Source of the DNA: Salvelinus alpinus
Lineage: Eukaryota > Chordata > Actinopteri > Salmoniformes > Salmonidae
Length of the DNA stretch: 64,000 bases
NCBI RefSeq assembly: GCF_045679555.1
Contig: NC_092110.1
Coordinates: 3,425,390-3,489,389 of the forward strand
Direction: 5' to 3'
Shown: piece by piece, positions 42,450 to 53,567 of the stretch
Numbering within the stretch: the first letter of the stretch is position 1
Layout: each line of letters opens with the position of its first letter
Notes under the pieces: model-generated
Databases searched by the model: none
Told to the model about the DNA's origin: nothing
The model's input: the letters and a program-made list of their open reading frames with translations, nothing else
Made by a program: the position numbers and the translations under genes

Positions 42450-44119
42450 CGCAAGTAGAAAAAACATGTTGACTCACCCTACTTGTAGAGAAATGCCGAT
42501 GCCATCCTCTTTCATGTTGCCAAAACGGTCTATGATTCTGTCATACACGCTTCTAGTCTACCTGGCTAAAATGCTTGCTCTCTAGCCTAACTTCCTTTCA
42601 TGGGCAACGATGTGCCAGGCCAGCTAGTTAACATTAGCATACTACATCTAGCTACATGTTGAACTTCCATCCTCTTAGGCCAAGGGCACAATGTATGAAT
42701 TTATGGTTGGAATCGCCATTATAATTATTGGCCAGTATGTAGAATTAAGTAAAACCACAAATCCCTATCTCCATCCATGTCTAACTTAGGAAAAGGCAGA
42801 TTATAGCTAGCTAGCTAGCTAGCCACCAGAGGACAATGACACAATGAGATGTAACAATTCAAGTTTTCTGTCAATGATGTTTGGCTTCTAATGTGATGTG
42901 ATTGGTGTTAAGCCAAATCCACACTGGCTTCCCTTGACGCTTTTTTTGGTGCGCCATTCACAGCTGAGCTCACTCAGTTTAGCTCAATGCTGATGGCCTA
43001 AAATGATCAAGGGAGGCCAAATGCTCGCTGGCTTCCCTTGCATTCAATGCTAGGGCAGCAACAATGTCATACTCTTTTTGACCAGACAGCATGGATGGGC
43101 TACACATACAGCGATAGAGGGGCGCTGTTTCGTTCGCTTGGACGCTTTCTCCAGTGACATACCTTCAGCCTCTTGCGAATTGAAGGGCATTTATGAAACA
43201 GAGAGACGAAAGAAAAATTATTTTTGCATGTGTTTAAAGCAGCCAATTTTTCTAAGAATGTATTATGTTGGAAGTCGTACTGTTTCAAAAAAATATATAC
43301 ACAGGGGAGAATGTATAATTAATTTATTCCCGGTACGGGACCTCCTATATGTGCGTGCGCTTGCACCAAAAATGTTTAGCGGCCTAATCATAGAACTACA
43401 TATAGAATCCCTGTTAATTTAATAGGATCTCTGTGGGCCTAGTCGTAAAGATTTGTCATTTAACTTTTAAAATGTATTACCTTTTATTGTGGCATAAACA
43501 CAACCAGTCATGATGCTTTTTATCTGATTCTCAAACGATCTCTGCAAAGGGCTCCTTTACTAGGACCTAGTTCGGGAAACCCTGGCCTACACCACCAGTT
43601 TTTAAGTCCATCCGCTCATTTTTCATGCATCTGACATGAAGTAATGATAAAAAGTGGTGTAACAGCCTACAGTTTTCTTGACATTTTGTTTTCATTATTG
43701 TGATAAGCTAATGTTTTATCGGTATGGCGTACCCCCATGGCGTACCCCCCCCCCCCCTTTATTTTGCCGGGATGCCGTACCGGACCCTACCGCCTTACTT
43801 TTACCCCAGATTATTTAACAAATCTTGGCTTAACTAACTGTCATTGGTTGTAATAAATGCAATTACAGACATTGGCGGAAAAATAGACAGAAATGGGAAA
43901 ATGGTTAAATCAGAGAATCTTGAAAGGTGAATAATTCACCTCAAACAACAATAAAATGCATCACAAAACGTATACCTTTGGAACCTAACCAATTGTCAAA
44001 CTTGCATCATTTCTATGTTGGCGTATCGATCACGGAAATATGTAACATTCTTGATTGATTGGTTAATGAATAGCATCACACTTACCAGACCATGCCTTTT
44101 GAAAAAGCCCATAGATGTT

Positions 44120-44125
44120 TTTATT
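44120..44125 (-). terminator. Candidate poly(A) signal of vsnl1
   Basis: Minus-strand AATAAA (plus TTTATT) about 1.8 kb after the vsnl1 stop, in AT-rich sequence without repeats between it and the stop. A long 3' UTR is normal for this gene, but earlier signals could be used. Confidence 0.4.
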
Positions 44126-45911
44126 GAGTTTCATTAGTACTACATAAAGAATGTAACTATGTAATTTTGGGTGCAACACATGCCACATGTATAAAAAGAA
44201 CAAAACAAACAAAATACACAGTCACTTATCTTTTAAATTAGATTTTTCATATTTAGTATAAACATTTACTTGACAAAGATTGTTGCCATGAAGTTTGGAT
44301 CATCCTGTACAAATAATAGTATAGACAAATAATAATCAATAATGAGCATTCAAGTCTACATTATGCTGTATCCAGAACTGTGAAAAACGGTGTCAGCTTC
44401 CACTAGTATAATAAGTGAAATGTTTGCCAGTACATGCCTGCATAGCTTCGAAATGGTAAATAGGTCTAGTACGTTCAAGGAAATGCACATTTTCACGATA
44501 TCTGCAATCCATATAGGAGTCAATTTGAAACAGAACTAGAACTTTTAGTTTCAGAAGCTCTGTTTTTATCTAGTACTTCTTGCAACTCGTGGAGGGGTTC
44601 TGAACCATCACAGACCATTGTAAACTTAGATCGATCGAGATATTAGAAGATTAAACCTTCAATAAAAAGTTGTTTTCTATAAAAGTACCTTTTGTAGGAA
44701 CGCGGTATGTCCAGTAAACTCTTCAGGCTTTTCCTATCTGGCTTTGGAAACTCACAAGCTCCGGACGCCGTGCTTGAAAGCCAAGATTTGTTACATTTTT
44801 GCCGTGCTCTGTGTCACTGTAAACATATTGATATGTATGATGTTACTTTGTATCGTTAATCGAGTGGGCAAACGTACAGGCTGAGAATTCCAACCAATTT
44901 GGAGTTATCGTGGCGCTTTATGTATCCAGCAATGCTAAGAGTGATAGGTGGTTATTACCATTGAAGATGGATAAGCATTGGCCTGGTGTTGATTGATGGC
45001 AACAGTGCAATAGAATAATATTATAAGGGTAATATAGTACATCATCAGCAGCATATTTATTCACTAGTTTTTCTATAGTGCTGGACTTTAGTTCAATACT
45101 CAACTTTCAGATACATCTGGACTCTGTGAGAGGTTACAACAAGGGCTCGTATTAGCCATCATTCAAGAACTCGTGTCATATTAATTACACATACGTAATG
45201 TTATTAATAATGAGGGCAACATGCTCCCACAGGAGGTTAATAATATAATGGTCTGGTGAATCACTACTGTACATCCCATGCAACAATACCAAACGCTTTT
45301 CGGAGGGCTTCTTCTTGAATACCGCTCTTGAGGATGCAAAAATTGAAGAGGTTAGATTATAGAGTCTGAACACATAACACATGCATGCAAAGATTGGAAC
45401 CTACACAGTTCCGGTCTCTATTTTTCCAAGAGCTCAAGAAGTTTGGATATTATAGAGACGAGTTACAATTATCATAGGAATTATTGTTCATTTACCAGTA
45501 TGTTAAGCATTAGCATTAGCAGCTAGCTGCAGCAGTGGACATGGATCATCTAAATACTGCAAGAACAGAATAATTCAATGTATAGCGCTTCACTGATATA
45601 CAAGCTAGCCTAAAAGTGAATGGGTAAATGGAGTAGGATTACTTGTGCACAATTCACATTGGTAGGTTAGGTTTGATAAAATATAAATGTATCATGATAT
45701 TGTGTAATATAATATATCCAAAATGATTCAGCTATTTCACATTCTCATGCATACAACCACAAGAAGCGAGTCCATTGAAAAATAGTCCAAGCATAATTTT
45801 TTTTCCTGTGGAAATGGCTGAGAAGAAGAACTTAAATGAGACATTAAAACATGTGCTGCCTGTCCAAAGAGAGTGTACACGTCTGGTTTTATACAGATGA
45901 GCACCCCCTTC

Positions 45912-48581
45912 TCACTTCTGCATATCACACTGCAAGAGGAGCACGATGGACGGATCGCTCTTGGCCGCCTCTTTGAACTCATCCAATGAGATTTGGTCGT
46001 CGTTGTTCTTATCCATCTTGCTGAAGATCCTGTCCACCCTCTGCTCCGGTGTCAGGCCGTCCTCGTTCATCTTCATCATGATCACAGTGCCCACCATTTT
46101 GTAAATGGCCTAGAGGGACACGGGACGACATGGAGGGATGATAAGTACGGCAATACCACAGAAAGGAACAGGGGTATAATGAATGAAACACCTATTTTCA
46201 GACAGTCTTGGTGAATATGTTAACATGTTCAAAGTTTAATCTCAATACTACTTCAGTTATTTACCAATGTTCCCCACAATATAACACTGTAGTCCTACAC
46301 ATCTGATCATCTAGCTAAACTTGACTGTCCTCTGTCTCAATGTTTCCTTTTAGCCATGTTTGCCTTTGCAGAATACATTCTAATAACATGCACTGCTGAT
46401 TACTTCAAACTGGATAGATAGCTTTAACAAATGGTATAAACGTCATGGTAACAATCCAGTATGATTTGTTTTAAACACACAGTATAGGGCTGGTTTCCCG
46501 GACACAGATTAAACCTAATAATGGACTAAAAAGCTATTTCAATGGAGGAAATAGCTTTTTAATCCTGAATGTGGATTAATCTGTGTCTGGGAAACCAGCC
46601 ATCAATGTGATTCCTTACCTCGATGATCTCCAACATCTCCACCCTGGTGATCTTGCCGTCTCCATCCAGGTCGTACATGTTGAAGGCCCAGTTGAGCTTC
46701 TGCTCGAAGCTGCCACGCGATGTGATAGACAGGGCACAGATGAACTCTCGGAAGTCGATGGTGCCGTCGCTGTTCTTGTCGAAGGTCCTAAAGGCATGCT
46801 GTGCAAACTTTGATGCGTCGCCATACGGGAAGAACTGAAAAGTAGAGTGATTGATTGAGAGACAGCTGTGATATCCAACTATTTATTCATCTCTGACATG
46901 ACGTTTAAAAACGTGTCTTTAGTTCTATCTTTAGATCCATCTCTAACTGAAAGGAACAGCTTCCTTAAGTGTTGTGTATTCATGGATGCCAAGGGAAGCC
47001 AGACTACAACCAAAAATGTACCAAGAAAAATAAAATGAAACAGAAATTATTTTATCTTTCGTCTCTCTGTGTTTCATAATTTTCCTTCAATTCGCAAAAG
47101 CTTAATGATTCTCACCGGAGAAAGCATCCTAGTGAGCGAAACAGCGCCCCTCTGTCTCTGTATGTGTAGCCCATCTATCTAATGCTCTCTGGTCAAAAAG
47201 AGTATGACATTGTTGCCGCCCGTAACATTGGATGCAAGGGAAGCCAGCGAGCATTTGGCCTCCCTTGATATTTATTTCTATACAATAATAGGCAATCAGC
47301 GTTGAGCTAAACTGAGTGAACTCAACTGTGAATGGTCCTGGCACACCAAAAAAAAGTGGCAAGCGAAGCCAGTTTGGATTTGGCATCACACCAGTCACAT
47401 CACATCAAAAACTAAACGTCATTGACAGAAAAAAACTTTAATTGTTGCATCTCGTTGTGTTGTTGTCCTCCAGAGGCTAGCTAAAATTGTCCCTTTCCTA
47501 AATTAGCAATGGATGGAGATAGGGATTTGGACTTGGTTTTACTTAATTCTCCATACTGACCAATGATTATAATGACAATTCTGATGCAACCATAAATTCA
47601 TACATTGTGCCGCTGGCCTGAGAGGATGGAAGTTCAATATGTAGCTAGATGTAGTAGGCTAATGTTAACTAGTTAGACTAGAGAGCAAGCATTTTAGCAA
47701 GGTAGCCTAGGATAACAAAAACTAAACGTGTGAACTGTATGACTGAGTCATAGACCGTTCCGGCAACATGAAAGAGAGGAGGATGGCATTGGTAGTAGGG
47801 TGAGTCAACATGTTTTTTCTACTTACGCACACAGAGAAATCAGTACCATGGACAGCCACATGATATTTTGATTACATTGATTGGGCTAAATTGTTTTGGA
47901 TGTTGCTCTCCTGTTTTGTGACGTAACAAAGGTGTGGTTGAATTTATTCGGACACTTGGACTTCTTATTGTCTCGGCCTTAGGCCAATATATCATGGTTT
48001 TCCAGGCATATGAACTAACAGGTAATAGAGCAAACAAAGCCATTTATCACAACACAGGTTGTAATATTTTTCCTGGCTTGGCTCCCCAGTGATTTTACCC
48101 ACACACCTCTACTGGCTTCCTTTGAACCTTTTACAAGGATTCCATAATACATAGCTCAGAGTGACAACTGTTAAAGCTTTATGATCAGTTAGAAAATATA
48201 ATGAACAACAGTGCAGTTTGAATACAAACAGAGAAATCAAACCCTGATTCCGCTCTGTTCTAGCTTCACAAAGATTTCTAACAATCACATTATATAATCA
48301 TGATATCAATCATTTCCCTAGTTAGAGGTTACAACACCATACAAATAATGTCTCCAGCATGTGAAGCAGATGTACCACACCTGATCTGCAATAAGAGAAC
48401 GTAGCCAATCGCAACACACCTTGACATAGAGCTGTTGGAATTCGTCCAGGTTCAGTCTGCCACTGGGGCAGTCCTTGAGGAAGCCTTTGTACCATTGCTT
48501 GAGCTCGTGTTCGTTAAACTCTGTGCTCTTCACCAGGTCCTCCATCACCTCAGGGGTCAGCTTGCTGTTCTGTTTTCCCAT
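45912..48581 (-). CDS. vsnl1: Visinin-like protein 1 (neuronal calcium sensor)
   Basis: VSNL1 is a myristoylated neuronal calcium sensor that moves to membranes when calcium rises and modulates receptor traffic and cyclic-nucleotide signalling. Three coding exons, 48581-48420, 46834-46619 and 46109-45912, give exactly 191 residues, the human length. The N terminus [20 protein letters not shown] carries the myristoylation signal MGxxxSK. EF1 is degenerate (KDCPSG, no calcium). EF2 has a [13 protein letters not shown] loop, EF3 [13 protein letters not shown] and EF4 [13 protein letters not shown]. The end LLLQCDMQK matches the family. All donors and acceptors are GT-AG. The start ATG is 5 bases into its exon (acceptor 'tgcaccacag' at 48587), so a non-coding first exon lies further upstream. 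The long intron 1 holds one arm of an inverted repeat and intron 2 a palindromic element. No lesion. Confidence 0.97.
46486..46601. repeat. Complete palindromic mini-element in vsnl1 intron 2
   Basis: The left arm 'ggctggtttcccggacacag' is matched by the right arm 'ctgtgtctgggaaaccagcc'. Nearly the whole 116 bases pair as a hairpin around 'tttcaatggaggaaa'. Fragments of the same family are at 3070-3150 and 37755-37850. Confidence 0.85.
47036..48125. repeat. Right arm of the long inverted repeat, in vsnl1 intron 1
   Basis: It is the reverse complement of the arm at 39.8-43.2 kb with moderate divergence. It lies wholly between vsnl1 coding exons 1 and 2. Confidence 0.8.
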
Positions 48582-48649
48582 GGTGCCTGTGGTGCAGGAA
48601 GCATATGACCAAAGAGACTCAAAAACATAAAACATCTCTGAAAAGGATG

Positions 48650-48775
48650 ACTGGGAAGGATTTATACTGAATAGAAAGGAAACTCCAGCACATGGGTGAT
48701 CTTGATGCTTCGCAACATTTAATGGATCCAAGACCAACGTTTCGGTCTCAAGAGACCTTCATCGGGGTATTTTTA
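48650..48775. repeat. Short dispersed repeat upstream of vsnl1 exon
   Basis: It contains 'ccaacgtttcggtctcaaga' then 'gaccttcatcggggtat', a phrase common in fish dispersed repeats. No coding content was recognised. Confidence 0.4.
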
Positions 48776-48789
48776 TACCAACATGTAGT

Positions 48790-51700
48790 ACAATATAGTG
48801 TAAGGCATTTCCTCATTTTAATCATGGTGATAGAAATAGCCTACCACACATTCAAATGTATGTTGTGCATTACAATGCATTATGCATAACGCATAAGGTG
48901 TTATAAACGTGCTTATAATGCGTTATAAAGAGAGGGTTTTCATAGGAAGTGTAACCAACAAGTTTGCTCTCAAATCTGCTTTGTTTCAAACAGTCCCTTT
49001 ATAAGGAATGAAATTAGTAAAATAAATTTAAAAAAATAGAAAAGACTATTCATCAATAATGAATTGCTTTGCCTGCCTGATGCCAGTGTTCTATTTGTGT
49101 TTTCTAAATCTGTTGGCACCACAGTCTCTGGCCTGACCACACAGTGCTGGGCAGGAACACTGCAGTCAGCAAGACTCACATCAAAGCGTTCGATCATTAC
49201 CTATCATGTAACAACCTGTCTATGTTTTACCTGTAGCCTATAGTCTCTTGTGACAGACTTTCGCACGCGAGTTTTGGTTCTGGATTCCAAAATGACCAGC
49301 AGCCTGATGTTTGGTGTTCGTCCCAAATGTATAGTGTCCATTGGTAGTTTATTATATAGGGAATAGGGTGCCATTTGGGACGCATACTTTTAACTGCAGT
49401 TCACGTTTAATAACGTCAAAGTATAAACCTCTAGAGGAATCTATTCATTAATGAAAACCGAAGTGAGTGATAATGACATGTCCTCATCACATAATGGAGT
49501 AATTATATGAAGCCAGCAGTGTGTAACCCATAGGGTACATGGGCAATAATAATAAGAATAAGAATATTTATTTCATATAGCGCTTTTCATTACACAAGGC
49601 ATCTCAAAGTCCCTGTAAAAACAAAACAGACATTCGTGTTGATCTCGCAAATTCTTGGGCGATGCCTTCCGCAACTTCAGATGATAACACGACGAAGAGT
49701 GAGGGAGTCTGTAGTTAGATAGGAGTTGATGCGGTTCTCTTCAGACAGGCAGCATGTTTTGGGCGGAGGGAGGGAGCGTCGATGGTGCAGTACTTCATTA
49801 ATCCTTTAAAGCCATTGACTGGATAATTAATCAACAAGGGAATCAACCCAACGGGTGAGCTTCTCTCTCACAGTGGATCATCATCTTAAATAATAGAAAG
49901 TCACAAATCTGACAGCCTGGATTGGCAGTGGCTACTGCTTACATCTGTTCTGCCAATATGTTGACTGTGGGAACTATACATGGGCCTTCATACAGTTGCC
50001 TTACATGCTCAAATGTTATCCTGTCCTAGAAAACATAATAAAATTAACTCAAAGATTAATTGTAAATTGACAGTTGTGGGAGATCATGATAACTGGAACA
50101 ACCATAATGTGATCAACGCTGTCGATGGCCTGAGGTTTAGGCTATGCAGTAGGCATACATTGTGATGGAGTCATTGACAGCAAGCACCGTGCTTGAACCA
50201 ACAACCATGTAGCAGTGCACTTTCTATTCCAGAAAGGTGCAGACCTCTTTGCAGAGGCCATGTATGCCCCCATACAGGCACATTACACAATACACAGGCA
50301 CACTACATTGACATGGGCTTGGCCTATTTGCACTGTATATTGCATACCCAACATTTGGCGCAAAGGATATTTTTCATTAAAAAATGACATATATTTAGAT
50401 GATGCTACCAAAAGGCTTGTGTTGAAATGATTTGGATCTTACATAACATCAAATGAGCCTAAGGCATGGAATGACCTTGAGGAGGAACATTTTGCTTGAA
50501 GATGAGAAAAGAGATCAGAGGGAAGGTGAAAATGGGTTTGGCTCCTACGGTTTGAAGGCTTAATATTCTAGTCCCTTAGATTAACCTCGTTCCAAATAGA
50601 ACAATGTATAGTTGTCCACATCACATGTACGCGCAACACTAACGTCATGTGGAGAAACATATGCAATTTAATTGCAGATAGAACATGTCGTTTCAGATAT
50701 CCAGTTCATGGTACAAGCCTGCTCGGACATAGAGGGGGGTATGCAAGTGCATTCCGATAGAAACGACGCAGTGGTGTGGGAATTAAACCTGGTTAGTGAT
50801 AACCCGCCCGAAATCACACCACTCACTCATGTCATTTTTCACCATGCGCACCATCTAAAAATGATAAAAACGTCAAAAATGAACTATCAACCAATCAAAT
50901 GACAACTGGTCATTCTCGTGAAATGTGAATAAACCAACGGAAAAACATGATATGAATATTATTTTCGAAATATAATTAGTTAAGCATGTTTTTATATTTC
51001 TAAACGTTATGCAAATGTTAATGATGGATGCACATATCCACCAAATAAAACGTCAAACCTCTCCCCAAATCTCATTCATTGAAACGTGTCTATAAGGGCA
51101 GGAAAACCCCCAATTATGTGATACATCGTGAATGGAAATGATTATATCTCTAGACAATCATCTCAAACTATTTAAATACATGCCATGCCAACATAAAAAC
51201 GACATTCTGCAGACACATGCTTCTTACCTTATTATACAATTTTTGGAGATGCTATTGCTAATGGTCGTCTGCACTGTCGTGTATTTTGAGACAGTCAAAA
51301 ACCTCCCGATGATCAAGAGTGCCCAAATGGGAATATACCCTAAAATTGGCCTCTTCAAGACGCAGAGAGAAAAATAACGGGTTCCCGTGCTATTCCAGAT
51401 GAGACAGGCGCAGGCAGGCAGCAGCGGCAGTAGGGACCGATCCCACGCTAGTCTTTGGTAATGCGACTGTAGACATACGGCGTCACCCGTGTGCATCACA
51501 AATTGATCTTATGTTGACTGTTGTCTCTGTGCATTGCTCCAACTGCTTGATTTTATATTTGCGTTGATAAAAGAAGTATAGGCCTATCTATGACTTATAA
51601 GTCGTGTTCCCTTTTAGCACAAATAATTACATTTATTGGATAGGTAGGTGTATGGATAAATTATGATTGAGGTGACCAAAACCAGTCAATAAGCACACCC

Positions 51701-53400
51701 AGCATAATTAAATATGTATTTTACCTGGGGGATTTTATTTTGTTTTTTTGAAGAGCTATGCATCATACTGGAATATTCAGTAAATATTTACACTTTAACA
51801 GTTATATTCAGTCAGATTATACCACATACATGCCCCTGCAAAGCCTACTGCAGTAAGGCATGTTGCCCTATTCTACATTTGCAACGGTTTCTGCATGTAG
51901 CCTATGTAGCCCTAAACTTACAATGCAAACATGGTTGTAAAAAAGGATAGGCTATATATACTGTTTGACTAATTCAAATATACTGAAGTAGCCTGTAATA
52001 AATAATGTTGCATCAGGAAGCAGAACAATCTGAATTAACATATGATTGTGTCACCATGTGGACACATTTGGTAACGTTTAATTATTATTTCCCCATGAAT
52101 CCTAAGCTTCATTTCATTCTGTAAATTGGTTGATATCACAAAGAAAGATGCTCCTCAAACCATACCTTGTTTCCTTAATATTTTCTTAATTTAATACTTA
52201 GGATACACAGCCAGGTTAAATACACACATTGAGTGTTTTCCATTTAAAACTCACAACACAAAAGCAAACATGAGATATTCAATACATTGAGAATTTCTTT
52301 AGCACCAATACAAATAAACTCATCCATACCTTGGTTATTCTCTGACTTACAGTATATCTTTCCAATATGATTTTCAAAATAAAAGACATTGTCCCAGCTT
52401 GATTTGACTTGGCATGGCTAACATGTAATCATATACAGCTCCATTCACATACACTGGTTACTAAAATGTACACATACTGCCAAACTGGCACACACAAGCA
52501 ATGCTATATGGCCTCATAACCCAATACTGTAGACATTTTTCCCGGTGAGTGTTGTCATCCCTTATGCTCTCCAACTCTGTTTCAAGAATGATAACGTAGT
52601 AAAACATTTATATAGTAAATACCCACACAATCAAGTTTCAATGAATTTGTAAGGTGTCTGAAGATGATGATTATTTGACAATCTGGTATATTCAACTAGA
52701 AATGGCTCATTGTCATGTATTTGAGCACAAACATGTTTTTTTTAACCATTTTATCAAAATAATATGTAAAACAATATGCAAAGTCATTTGTATTTCTGCA
52801 CTGAGTTTAGTTTACATTATTTTGTGTAAAAAACAAAAGAGTTTAATAATGTTTAACATGGGCTTAAACTCCTGTTTCTAATCACATGCTTCACAATATG
52901 AGTTTACATTGATGTGTATAGATTTTGCAAAACCATATGTGGAACTGGAACTGTAGCTTCAACCCTATGACACATTCAAATCACTTTTGTGAGGGTAATA
53001 GAATCAAAACAATATGGGACAATTTTTATGTGTTTATCACACATTTGTGGGGCCTTAACTACGTTTTTAGGAGACCAAGTATAAATAATCGTTTATCTAA
53101 AACAATTCCTACTTCTCAACAGATCATAAATGTGACTTGCTATGTGCTTTGGGCACATAGGTACATTAATAAACTAATTTATGGGACAACTGTATCCTCG
53201 AAGTAGTATAGTCTACTTTTCCCAATATTGCCTGCCAGTGTATCAGTTATGCATTCCAGAATTAGCATATTGTGCCATCTGTATAAACCAAAAAAGTTAT
53301 TTCAACATAAAAACTAGAATATCCCCAAAACGTTGTATTCCGTCAGAATACAATTTTTGTTTCATTAGCTACATAACATCTGAAAATGCTAAATAATTTG
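48790..53400. other. Gene-poor stretch
   Basis: I see no exon with family resemblance here on either strand. It contains short repeat scraps, such as 'gaatagggtgccatttggga' near 49360 and 'catatagcgcttttcattac' near 49574, and AT-rich DNA. The far 5' non-coding exon and promoter of vsnl1 probably lie in or beyond this stretch, but I cannot place them. Confidence 0.5.
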
Positions 53401-53410
53401 TCAAATATAG

Positions 53411-53518
53411 CATCCCAAATGGCACCCTATTTCCTATATAGTGTACTACTTTTGACCAGGACCCTTAGTGCTCTGGTCAAAAGTAGTGCACTATATAAAG
53501 GTGCCATTTGGGTGGCAT
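53411..53518. repeat. Palindromic mini-element downstream of scml4
   Basis: The arms 'cccaaatggcaccctatttc' and 'aaaggtgccatttgggtggc' pair across about 108 bases, with 'tagtgtactacttttgacca' opposite 'ctggtcaaaagtagtgcact'. Single-arm pieces of the family occur near 31690 and 49360. Confidence 0.85.
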
Positions 53519-53567
53519 CCACAAAGTTGGGTCCCACAGATTGATGGAGTGAAAAAAATGTTCAGAT

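Larger units (their letters stand above)
39790..43220. repeat. Left arm of a long inverted repeat (interrupted)
   Basis: Segments 39790-39845 and 42113-43220 are reverse-complementary to 48125-47036. Shared landmarks are 'gtgggtaaaatcacc', 'aggccgagataataagaag', 'ttcaaccacacctttgtt', 'aaaaaacatgttgactcacc' and 'ggccaaatgctcgctggctt'. The LTR element and Tc1 fragment at 39847-42112 were inserted into this arm. Confidence 0.8.

Noticed and set aside
42355-42585. Open frame encoding a long CVCVCV stretch
   Set aside because: It is the translation of the (TG)n microsatellite.
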